This document shows positions 54,190 to 64,000 of a stretch of DNA of 64,000 bases, in pieces. The stretch's first letter is position 1; every line of letters begins with the position of its first letter. The notes below the pieces were generated by a model, which worked only from the letters and a program-made list of their open reading frames with translations, did not search any database and had not been told where the DNA came from. Source of the DNA: Lentinus brumalis (lineage: Eukaryota; Basidiomycota; Agaricomycetes; Polyporales; Polyporaceae); NCBI GenBank assembly GCA_001792895.1, contig MARA01000012.1, forward strand, positions 124,001-188,000, given 5' to 3'. A program made the translations under genes and the position numbers.

Positions 54190-56423
54190 ATGTCTGGATA
54201 TTTGCTTCTTACTGCCCTCGCCGCGGTGGTAGCCCTCACCCTGTGGCGACTGCTTCGCGACTACATCTTGGAATCTCCGCTGGACGACATTCCAGGACCT
54301 CCATCAAGCTCCTTCCTTGCAGGTGCGTGGATTAGGGTCGCTGTCAATGAAGCGCAACTGTTAACGGACGCTTAGGCAACATCGAAGAACTCACCGAAAG
54401 AACGGCATGGAAGAACGTCAAAGGCTGGTATGATACCTATGGTTCTGTCTACAGGGTGTCGGCACTGCTTGGGGTCCGTTTCCATGATGCTATATCTTGT
54501 GTCCGTGGCTGATGAACCTGCAGGAGAAAATGCTCATCGTATCCGACCCCAAAGCTCTCCATCACATCCTCGTCAAGGACTCTGAGTATTGGCATAAGAA
54601 TCTAGCGTAGGCAATACATCTTTCGCCGATCTGCCCTCCACTGAACCGTCAACTCAGCGATCTCACACTGCTTCTGGGACCCGGACTGCTTTCGACTGAG
54701 GCAGACCACCATCGGCGACAGCGCAAGATGGTGACCCCTGTCTTCTCCGCCGCTCACTTGCGACGCATGACACACATTTTCTACGATATCGCACACAAAG
54801 TATGTCACTTCTGGCCCTCGGCTGGTCCAAACGATCTTGCTGATCGGTTACATAGCTCCGGAAGGCTGTCGAAGACAGAGTCGGGAAGATGACTGAGGAG
54901 GTTGATGTGAATGGCTGGATGGCGCGAACGACACTCGAGATGCTCGGACAGGCGGGACTGGGATACTCCTTCGACAACTTCGCCGATGACTCGACGGACG
55001 CCTACGGGGAGTCCATCAAGATGTTCTTGTACGTGTCCGGTGTCTCCACGTGCAGATTAGATATGACCTTACGACCTTTCCGCCCCGACAGCCCGCTACT
55101 CAACCGAATTCCGATTCTGGCCTTCATCACCATGTGGACATCGTCCTTCGTTCCGGACTGGCTTACTCGCATTCTCCTACGCTGCTACCCTTTCTCGGCC
55201 AACCTCCATCGCATGCTTGATATCTCGGACACCATGGCTCGTCGCTCCCAAGAGATCATCACCGTGAAGAAATCTGCATTGGCCAAGGGAGATAACGAGG
55301 TGGCTGATCGAGTGGGAGAAGGGAAAGATATCATGAGCATCCTTCGTAAGTTGTCATTGCTTTCACGGCGGTCCTACCATGAAGCTCTTCTCTTGACAGT
55401 CAAAGCGAACACTGTGGCGTCAGTATCGGAGAGGCTGACAGACGAGGAGCTGGTTGCACAGATGTCGTAAGCCCTTCTATTCCCAATCATCGCAGTGCGC
55501 ATTGATATGCCTTTTCTGACGTGACGCAGCACCTTCATCCTGGCCGGCATGGACACTACGTCAAACGCGCTCTCACGTACCCTCCATGTCCTCGCACAGC
55601 ACCCCTCTGCTCAAGAAAAGCTCCGCGCCGAGATACAGAAAGCGCGAGGGGCCCACGACGGCTCCGATATCTCCCACGATGATCTCATCAAGCTGCCTTA
55701 CCTCGACGCAGTGTGTCGCGAGACGTTGCGAGTGTATGCACCCGTCGGCCTCATACCTCGCAGGTGCGTGTGGAGCCGTCATTCAGACTGTTGCAGCATC
55801 TAATTCTCTGTAATTTCCCGCTGGAAGGGCAATGAAGGATATGGCGGTTCCTTTGACCTGGCCGGTCCGTGGCAAGAGCGGCGCTATGATGACAGAGATC
55901 CCCGTACCTCGAGGCACCTTCGTCATCCTTGACCTTCAGGCCATCAATGTTAACAAGGAGCTGTGGGGCGATGACAGCCTCGAGTGGCGGCCGGAGCGCT
56001 GGTTGGAAGAACTGCCCTCGCAGCTGCAAGATGCACGCATCCCCGGAGTATACTCCAACACGTCAGTTCGTTCACTCTCATCCGAGCGTCTCTTGTACTT
56101 ACGTTCCTATCTAGAATGACGTTCTCCGGCGGGACGCGGTCATGCATGTGAGTCCACGCATGCAATTATGTTGAGCAACCCTCAAGTCATCTCAGTGGTT
56201 TCAAGTTCTCACAGTTGGAGATGAGTATGTCGCATATTATGCCCTTCTCACCCATGCTCACCCTGTCTGTGCCCCAGAAATCGTGCTGTCGGTGCTCCTT
56301 ACAGCGTTCAAGGTTGAGCTGACGGACAAACCGATCGCGTGGAACACCTCCGGCGTGAACTATCCTACCATGGGCGAGGAGAATACCAACCCGGAGATGC
56401 TGCTCAAAGTCTCCCGTTTGTAG
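54190..56423 (+). CDS. cytochrome P450 D (paralogue of P450 A)
   Basis: Starts MSGYLLLTALAAVVALTLWR (membrane anchor) with hinge LDDIPGPPSSS. Conserved blocks: KALHHILVKDSEYW, HRRQRKMVTPVFSAAHLR, I-helix LAGMDTTSNALSR, K-helix CRETLRVYAP, EWRPERWLEELP, haem loop TFSGGTRSCM spliced to GFKFSQLEM. It ends PEMLLKVSRL with TAG at 56421-56423. Exon borders and most sequence follow P450 A, and the peptide DISHDDLIKLPYLDAVCRET is common to both. A GAGTATAAGG box lies about 50 bp upstream of the ATG. Competent monooxygenase by motif content; substrate unknown. It is head-to-tail behind P450 C, mirroring the A-B pair 20 kb away. Confidence 0.9.
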
Positions 56424-56602
56424 ACAATCACCGATACCGATGGACTCCGTGTTGATTACCGAGCTGGCTTGACGTCGTCCTTGTCCGCCCCATCTGCGTC
56501 TGTCAGACGTGTCTGCGTACTTCCCTTCGTCTACAATGACACTCGGCGAACATTGATACATAACCACAATACATGCATCAAATCAGAAGCATTGAGAGCA
56601 CC

Positions 56603-57726
56603 TCACTTGGTGGCCACCCCGAAGTTTTCCATGATCTTCTCTTTCACAACACCATCCAAGTTCGTCGAGTGCGAAATCTCCTCCCACCGCTCTATATCCC
56701 GAATTGTGCTCTCGGCCTTGACCTTCACCGCCATCAGGGAGTCCGTCCCGAGCTGAATACGAATTGGGGGGTCCTCCAGACCGGCGATGCGCACCATCGC
56801 CTTGGCCGCCTTGGCGACATCCCCGACGAAGATGGACGGATCTTCCGTTATTTTTCGCATGAAAACGCCCGGTGCATGCGGCTTGTTGTAGACGGGCGCG
56901 ACGGGAGTGCGCACGAACGCGGCCTCGACGAAGCGAGTGCGGAATCCGCCGGGCTCGATGATCGTGGCTTTGATGTTCCACTCGGGGAGAAGTTCTTTCG
57001 CGAAGGACTCGGTGGTGCCTTCAAGTGCTGCAGGGAGAAGTCTCAGGTGAGTGATCATCTCTACTTACTCATGCATGAGCGAAAAGCGCACTGACCGAAC
57101 TTTCCGGCGTGGTAGAAGGACCCCGTGGGAAAACCCACGAACCCGCCCATCGACGTAATATTCAAGATGCGCCCGCCCTGCCCTGGAGGATTGACTTCGC
57201 GCATGAATCGGATGGCCTGCATCAACAGGTCATAAGCGTTGATTCTCCGGCCGGGACAACTCAGCTTCACGTACCTCGCGACAAATGCGAGCAGGACCCC
57301 AGAAGAGTACGTCCATCATCGCCTTCGCCGCCTCCTCTGGGAACGTCTCGAACTCGCCCTGCATACCGTACCCAGCGTTATTCACGACAACGTCCAGCCT
57401 GCCAAAGTGCGCTCGAGTGGCCTCGAAGACGGCCTTGGTCCTCGCTGCGTCGGTGACATCTAACTGCTCTACGAGCAGCTGGGTGGACGGGTACTTGTCG
57501 GAGAGCGAGGCAATGTCGGCCGGCTTCCGAAGCGTCGCGACGACCCGTTCGCCGCTGGCTAGGACCTCCTGAATGAGGGCGAGTCCAAGCCCAGAGGAGC
57601 ATCCGGTGACTGTAGAAGTTGTGTGAGCAATGACAGCGCGGCGACGCTCAGACTGACTGCGAACGATTGAGCAAACGCACCGAGCCAAACGCGTGAGTTG
57701 TTGATGTGCGTAGATGCGGTGGCCAT
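56603..57726 (-). CDS. short-chain dehydrogenase/reductase (classical SDR)
   Basis: The first exon (MATASTHINNSRVWL) splices to VTGCSSGLGLAL, the TGxxxGxG dinucleotide-binding motif. LDVTDAART provides the Asp of the adenine pocket, VVNNAGYG is the NNAG motif, NITSMGG supplies the catalytic Ser, and YHAGKF is YxxxK. The tail IIEPGGFRTRF is typical of SDRs that resemble retinol or 17-beta-hydroxysteroid dehydrogenases. About 290 aa, soluble, reducing or oxidising a carbonyl/alcohol with NAD(P)H. A TATA-like CATAAATAG is about 45 bp upstream. Convergent with P450 D (only about 180 bp between stops), so it may be co-regulated, but that is conjecture. An alternative Met lies 8 codons upstream. 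Confidence 0.88.
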
Positions 57727-58394
57727 TGCGTCTTGATTGTTGAGGTGCATTGTAGTGCCATCTGGCGCTATTTATGCTAGAAACGACATCGCCGATCGGG
57801 ACCAGTGAGACCGCGACGGGCATGACACTGGTGCCCAGACAGTATTTCGGCGTGTCTGTCCCGTAAGCGTCAGGGCAATAGTTCCTATCCTTTACTCACT
57901 ACTTTTGACACGCGCGTCTCAACCCCGAACAACGTTAGCTTAGATTTGAAGGAGCACGAAGTAGGCGTACGCATCGATGCGCTGCACGGCTATCGCACCG
58001 GCCCCGCGAAGTGTCTCGTGGCCTTAGGCCCGGTCACAGCCTGCAGAACGCCGTGGGACTTATTTGAGTAATTTCCTGGTCGGCAGTGCGATCGGGATAT
58101 GTTTCCAGGTATGTTGTGCCGTTAGCGGGAGGATTGACGTGGTGCTTCGGCACATCGAACCCGGTGAAGTATGACGCGGTGTGCCCGCGAGGCATGCGCG
58201 ATCTGCCGTGTGCGACCTTACGTTCACCATTGGGGCGCACTACTCGGTGAAGTTCAACGCCAAGTCCATAGTATCGTCACAAGACCTGGAGACCTGTGGG
58301 GTAGCAGGATAACAGCAGTATAGTACAGTAGTAAACTGAATCAGACATCGCATCCACAACGATTTCGAGTTCACAGCATGGCACGGAAACCTGC
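57727..58394. other. intergenic, no gene seen
   Basis: Promoter of the SDR and 3' flank of the GH31 gene. No coherent frame. Confidence 0.45.
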
Positions 58395-61300
58395 TCAGTC
58401 AAGCTCAACCGTGAAGCTTGACTTGAATGGGATGCCCAAGGTCACGTCAAGCACGCCCGTCGCGCTATCAAAGGCGATCTTATCCGGGGTTACCGCCTTC
58501 CCGTTCAGCTTGACCGTCTTCGGCGTGCTCTTCGTGTTTGCAAAACGTACGCGGGAAACGTCCACCCCCGTCGGATACCCAAACGAGCCCTTGACAGTGA
58601 GCTTGCCGCCCTTGTACGCGAAGTTCACTGTCGTCGTGTGCTTCTGCGTGATCGAGACACCGTCGTCGAGGTACAGCGCGCCGGACGCCGTACCCTTCGA
58701 CGAGGGCGCAACGACGAGCTCAAAGTCTGTCTTGCACAGCTCCGTCGTCGTCATCGCGCTGTTAGCGCGCAGCGGGAGGACCGCCCCGCCCTTGATCGAG
58801 ACGGGGATAGTCGTGAAGTTGACGTTTGTGAGCGACGTCGTGCTGCCGCCCTGCGTGACCTCCAGCGTGTGGAAGTCGTAGAAGAGCTCGTCCGGATAGT
58901 AGACGTCGACGGAGGTCGAGTTCTCCTCGATCACGGGGGATACAAGGATGGACGGGCCGAAGAAAAACTGCGTGTCGATGGCGAAGGTGTTCGCGTCCTT
59001 CGGGAACTGGTACCAGAGCGGGCTGAGGACGGGCGTGCCGTCTAGCTTCGCCTGGTGGAAGGACGTGTAGAGGTAGTCCAGGAGGCGGTAGCGGATGTCG
59101 AGCGCGTTCTTCGCTGCCTGCGTTGTCGTCGGCCAGCGGTAGAACTCCTGGCTGATGGACGTGTCCGCATTGTGCTAAGGGATATTGATATGAACATGGT
59201 GCCACATACGCACTGAACAAGCAGATGACTCACATTGCGCATGAAAGGGTAGAACGCGCCCAACATGGCCCAGCGCGCACAGAGGGTCTCAGTCGTGTTC
59301 TCAGCGTAGCCACAGATATCGGCGCCGACCATAGGAACGTGGTATATGCCCGCCATGCCAAGTATGCCAGAGATCGACTGCTTGTAGTGGGTCCACTCAC
59401 TGAAGTTGTCCCCGAGCCACTTGCCAACACGCGTGCCCGCGCCAGCAAAGGTCGACCGCGTGATCACAAGTGTACGCAGGCCAGGTCGTCGGGCGAGCAT
59501 CGCATCGTGAGTCGCAGTCGACATCATCGTCCCGTAGAGGTTGTGCGTGTCGTACTCGATTAAGCCGTTTGCATGAACGGCGTCGGTCTGTCGAGCGAGT
59601 AAGTCAGCTACAGCGAGGCTAGGCAATGAGGTTGTACTTGCATAGGCGGTCTTGTCGGAGAGAGCACCGTTGCCGGCGAAGTTGGCGATTGCATACGGCG
59701 GCGTCTGCACGTCGTCTCCGCTGTGGTCGACGCGCTTGACGCGACGCTTGACTGAGAAGAATTCCTGGCCGAAGATGGGCGCATCGGGATCAGGAGGTGA
59801 CGAAGTACGCGCAGGCGGCAAGTCCTGCTGCTTCGCCTGCTCGAAGGGATCGGTGCATGGATAGTTGCAGAACTGCAGACATGGTCAGTCAGATGGTCAA
59901 TTGAGTATCACTAAAGGCCAATACACACGCTCGAAGGCTCGTTCATATCGATCCAGGCGCCATCAATGTCAAGGCCAGTGTTCGGGTCGTAAAAGAGCTT
60001 GAACTCGTTGGTCCAGAACCTGTCGAGCGAACAATGAGCAAACAACCCATACTCCTCAGATAGCCACAGCACTCACTCCTGCGTCTTCGCATTGAACCAA
60101 TCTGGGAAGACGGTCACACCAGGCCAGACAGCGCCAAGGAACGGGCTGCTGCCGTTCGCGGCCTTGAGCCAGACATCGGCCGCGGTCCCACGGTCAAACG
60201 GCCCGTAGCCTTCGTCCGGGAGGTAGGCGATCGCGGGATCGGTCATGAGTACTGTGCCAGGGTCAGCTGTCGTTTACGACGTACAACGGATGTGATGCCA
60301 TACCAAACTTCTGGTCGTGCGAGTGGAGGTAGTCAACGATCTCGCGCATGCGGTCAAGCGGGAAGTAGTCTGGGTCGACAGTGAAGATGCGACGCTTGTA
60401 CATATAGTCTGTCCCCCATCATGAGATGGCGCGGTACAACAACGGTAAGACAACACGTACCAATGTCGGTCCACATCGTCTCGAGCGGGATATCGGCAGC
60501 GGAGTAGTTGGTGATGACCTCCGAGACGTCAATGTAGTCTATAGACATTGGTCAGTTGGTTGCACCATAGCGCACAAAGGATACATACTTTGGTAACCAA
60601 AGCGGCACTGGTGAAGACCGAAAGACCAGTAAGGCACCTCCGCAGGGAGTCCAACGACATCTGAGTACTGACGGACGACCTCCGTCGGGTCGCTCTCGCT
60701 ACCTGCCAGGAAGTAGAAGTCGAGGATCCCGCCGATGACGTTGTACTCGAGCGTCGTGCCAGTGCCCTCCGAGTCGTCGATCTTGATGTCCATCCCATTC
60801 GAGTTAGCCAGGAACACGCCATGCGTGCCGGTCGTGCGATGTTCGAAGTAGATCGGGTGGTTCCCATACAGGTTGTTGCCCTGCGGAACGCCATACGCAT
60901 CGCGCGACCAGAGCGTGCGTGTGTAGTTGTGAGTTGGGAGGCGGAACGTGTCCGTGTGTTCGCCCAAGCCGTAGACGTTTGCGTTTGCCGGCAAGTTCGT
61001 CTTGACGCGCAGATACTGGGGCTCGAAGATGATCGGGTGTGACGCAGTCGAGAAGAGGACTTCATGGGTCGAAGATCGGTAGATGGCAAATGCGAAGGGC
61101 GACGTCGTGTAGTTGAACCGGATTTCTGACGTCAGGGGTCCCGACAGAAGGTCGGCTTTTGGACGCGGAAGAACAGATTCGGGCACTTCGTATCTCTTGT
61201 CAACGGGGTCGGTGATTTTGACGTGGATGCGGCCCTCTGTGATTGAATGTGTGAGCGGACTTGTCTTGGGGTGTCAAACTCTCGGACAAGTATACGTCAG

Positions 61301-62075
61301 GCAGCTCTGCAGCACTTCTACACGATGCCCCAGGACGCAACTGCGCTTATCGATGCTCGAATCCCCCTCCTCGAGCCGTAGAAGGCAACGCTTTGCTACG
61401 AGTGGTCGCCTTGCGTGTGCTTCCTGAAAAAAACTGTCGCACGATATCCAGCCGCAACATCGGCTCGCGACAAGTTCTCTCGAACCGTCTCCACGACTTG
61501 TCGGGAGCTGAAGTGATCGGAAGGCGGGTGAAAATTACCTCAACGGTTTAGACCCGGAGATTTTGGACGATGCCAGCCCGGGAGTGCCGCGACATAAGAC
61601 ATGCCTCGCGGGACACGCCCACGTGACCCGTGTCTCGGTTGTACGCGTATCGTTGAGGCCGCCTGCAGTGCATGCGGCCCCGAGTACTGCGGCAGTCCGC
61701 GCGAGACCGGCGCGGGTGGCCGACCGCCCCTCCAGACGACGTCAGCTTGCGCGTCCAACCTGACTCCCAAACGGTCAGGAGCTCCGAGCGCGCCGTACGT
61801 CGCAATCCGTCTCCATCACCTCACGCAAATGGTAGAAGGCACTCACTGGTTTCATACGTGACCTGCAGCTTCAGCTTCTCAATATCCGGCCCGAAGACGT
61901 TGCATGCCTTCCCGTCGAGGACCAAGTCTGCGGAAAGCGTATGGCCTAGGTTGATGACGTTCTTCGCCTTGTAGCCCGGGCAAGCGTCGAGGACCTTCGG
62001 ATCGGTTACAGTCGCGCTGACCAGAGCTGCCAGCTGACCGAGAAGCGCAAACTTGAGCGCCGCAAGGACGTACAT
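58395..62075 (-). CDS. secreted GH31 alpha-glucosidase
   Basis: Signal peptide [20 protein letters not shown], then [20 protein letters not shown]. Exon 1 ends at 61847 and joins exon 2 at 61236 ([20 protein letters not shown]). Family 31 landmarks follow: [31 protein letters not shown], the nucleophile Asp in [30 protein letters not shown] with the acid/base Asp, [14 protein letters not shown], and a C-terminal beta-sandwich ([19 protein letters not shown]) up to the stop at 58395. The order and length (about 900 aa) are normal for fungal maltase-type alpha-glucosidases that release glucose from the non-reducing ends of maltose, starch or related glucans outside the cell. A TTAAATA box is about 90 bp upstream. 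Intron 1 is about 610 bp, ten times the usual size here. Confidence 0.93.
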
Positions 62076-62918
62076 GGCTCAGAGCAGGACTCGGTGTGGA
62101 GGCCCAGCAGCAGGACAAGCACAGACACGCGGAGAGGGGAACGAGACGACGGACGTGTCGCGTATTTAAGGGTGAGCTTGTCGACGCACGTCGTCCTTTT
62201 GCGATCGTCCCTGACACTGACAGTCTTGATCCTGACTCCTCGACCGCCGGGGCGGGCTCGAGAGCCTCGAGTTGCGGTTCCATGCGTCACCAAGTTGGCG
62301 CGTAATGCTCACTTGACCAGTCGGCACGCCCATGTGATGATGCATGAGAAGGCTCCCACTTGTGACTTGATGGCCGCCTCTCCTGCGCATCGTTCAAATC
62401 CCTTGACAGCCCGACGAAGCGTCTGCATAACTGGTGCCAGAATGCGACCGCGATGGCAGAGGAATGGGTACCACCATGGGTGACCACGTCCGTCGTCTTG
62501 TGAGATGGTCGAGGACTCAGGAGTGTACCATGGAAATCGTCCTGCACCAATTTGCCTACGATCTGCCCGTGAGATGGCTGGCTAGTTCGCAGTCATTATG
62601 TCGAGATCGCCGAGATCGTGAATGCAGTATGTAGGTTGAGTTGATGGTTAGTGGCAAGGTCATTGCATGACGTCTTCAAGCAATTAAGGTTCAGGAGTTT
62701 CAACATTGCGTCGGCGTCTCATGTTCAAGGTGGGTGCCATCGTCGGACCTCACTCGGACATTGAATACATGTGGCTGAACATAGCCCGCCTTCAAGTTCC
62801 TATCGACGTTCCTCCGTACTCTCGACCTGACCACCGCCTGTAGGATTCAATTGAACGACGACGCAAGGCAAGGTGGTTAGGAGCCTGCCATAGACCTGGA
62901 CTACTGCGTAGCTAGGAA
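62076..62918. other. intergenic, no gene seen
   Basis: GH31 promoter followed by sequence without a coherent frame. Confidence 0.45.
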
Positions 62919-64000
62919 CTACTGCGATTCTGCGAGTGCTAGTTCGGCGGGCGGCAAGCCGTACTCACTAGCGTTGTCAAACAGTATACCGAGCGATACA
63001 ATCGGATTGCGCCGGCCCTCTGCCGCCTTTCTGTCCACGTCGCCCACCCACGGCATCACTCTGCCACGATACACCATCATCAATAGCTCCCCTTCGCGGG
63101 GCATGAGCTTCTCCGAAAACTGCGGTCCAACATAGTTCGGATTGACCCGCACGGGGTCCGACTCCGGGGAGCGCAACATGCGTATGACGACGACACGTTG
63201 TCCGTGGTGGTCTGTACGAGCAGAGCGCTCGAAGGCGCACACAGCTGTCCCTGCACGGAGTACATATGATGTCAGCCTTCAGATGGGTGGCACCTCGGTA
63301 GTCCCGACTTACCTAGGAACGGCTTGTGCTTGATATACTTCCTACCGGCCTGCCCGGACTTGACCGCAGGTATGGCCACGACGCCCGCCATCGCAATGTT
63401 TTGCAGCTCAGCAAATCCAAGGCCTTGCTTGCCTGCTAACATGATCCTGCTGGTGCCGGCCTCCATGAAGAGTTCGAAGGGCTGGCCAAACGCATGTACG
63501 CATCGTTTGGGTATGCGCGAGAGCTGGGACGTCGTGTTCATCAACTTCCTGGAGACCGTCCGGTCTACGGCCGTGAGGATGTGGCCCAAGGCGGCATACG
63601 ATGTGTCCACAGCGATCTCCGGAAGGGTAATGCACCATGGGATCCCGCTCCGCGTCACGGCATCAACACCAAGCTCAAAGCTGCCGGGGTCCTCCGAGGC
63701 GGCGATGCGGAAGCGGACCTCCCCAGCGAGCGGCGGGCCGCTAGGAGGTTGGTGGTAGTAGAGCCAGCCACGCTGACCATGCCGCACCGTCAGCTTAGAG
63801 AAGGACAGCCTGCACTCCGGAGTGTCCGAGTCGGCGTTGGGGCTGAAGACCGTGACGGATGTGCTTGAGTCGATCGTGAGGAGCTCTGCCGAAGTGAGCC
63901 TCGTGGGGTCTAAGGTCCAGATGGCTAACGAGGGCTCGGGCCTCTCCCTGTTGTGTGATGGCTCATCGGTCTCCGGCTCGGCTGGTGTGCGGACTCCGGT
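62919..64000 (-). CDS. hypothetical protein, 5' part beyond window end
   Basis: A frame open from the window edge runs through TIDSSTSVTVFSPNADSD, RHGQRGWLYYHQPPSGPPLA, GEVRFRIAASEDPGSFELGV and GIPWCITLPEIAVDTSYAAL to HKPFLG. A GTAAGT intron (about 63314-63245) leads to the last exon TAVCAFERSARTDHHGQRVV, which ends LALAESQ at 62919. The type is a lineage-specific basidiomycete protein of unknown role, with no catalytic motif, signal or membrane segment in the visible part. The start lies outside the window. Confidence 0.7.

Noticed and set aside
20146..57726. Secondary-metabolite gene cluster
   Set aside because: P450s, SDR, 2OG oxygenase and a regulator are present, but no PKS, NRPS or terpene synthase is, and unrelated genes are interspersed. 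Kept only as a hypothesis.

Overview
The window looks like nuclear DNA of a filamentous basidiomycete (Agaricomycetes), most likely a wood-decay polypore. The evidence is GC-rich coding DNA cut by many 45-65 bp introns with GTRNGT donors and CTNAC branch sites, a class I hydrophobin, paralogous cytochrome P450s, an F-box protein of the mushroom-expanded type, a Zn2Cys6 regulator, atypical kinases with long disordered N-termini, a GH31 alpha-glucosidase and a two-Myb Rap1-like protein. No bacterial operons, tRNAs, rRNAs or CRISPR arrays were seen.

Layout. 1-7 kb: the 3' end of a Zn2Cys6 transcription factor cut by the window edge, an F-box protein, an intact hydrophobin, and a complete paralogue of the truncated factor that carries two zinc clusters. 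7.6-19.3 kb: a gene-poor block bounded by two direct copies of a 1.9-kb unit, each with the same 347-codon frame of unknown function. Between them lies about 8 kb with only weak, reverse-strand, multi-exon coding signal and a diverged tandem repeat. 20-34 kb: P450 A and P450 B (both reverse), a 2OG-Fe(II) oxygenase-like gene and three paralogous small genes of an unassigned family. 34-40 kb: two paralogous protein kinases, the second with an apparent 1-base frameshift. 40.8-45.7 kb: a relic zone with two decayed hydrophobins, one of them split by a complete pogo/Tigger-like DNA transposon, and an exon of inorganic pyrophosphatase. 46-50 kb: the Rap1-like gene. 50.8-56.4 kb: P450 C and P450 D (both forward), paralogues of B and A. 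56.6-64 kb: a short-chain dehydrogenase, the GH31 alpha-glucosidase and a truncated unknown gene.

How the parts relate. The P450s read A(-), B(-) then C(+), D(+), with B matching C and A matching D. This mirror order suggests an ancient inverted segmental duplication around the kinase/Rap1 block. B and C also share a CCAAT/TATA promoter block. P450s, 2OG oxygenase, SDR and a zinc-cluster regulator could act on related chemistry, but no backbone enzyme (PKS, NRPS, terpene synthase) is visible, so a biosynthetic cluster is only a hypothesis.

Mobile DNA is well represented: the intact pogo-like element with TA target duplication, a 113-bp Mutator-type MITE with a perfect 9-bp duplication, and a 221-bp MITE with 28-bp inverted ends. 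Gene models were spliced by eye, so internal exon borders are approximate unless positions are stated.
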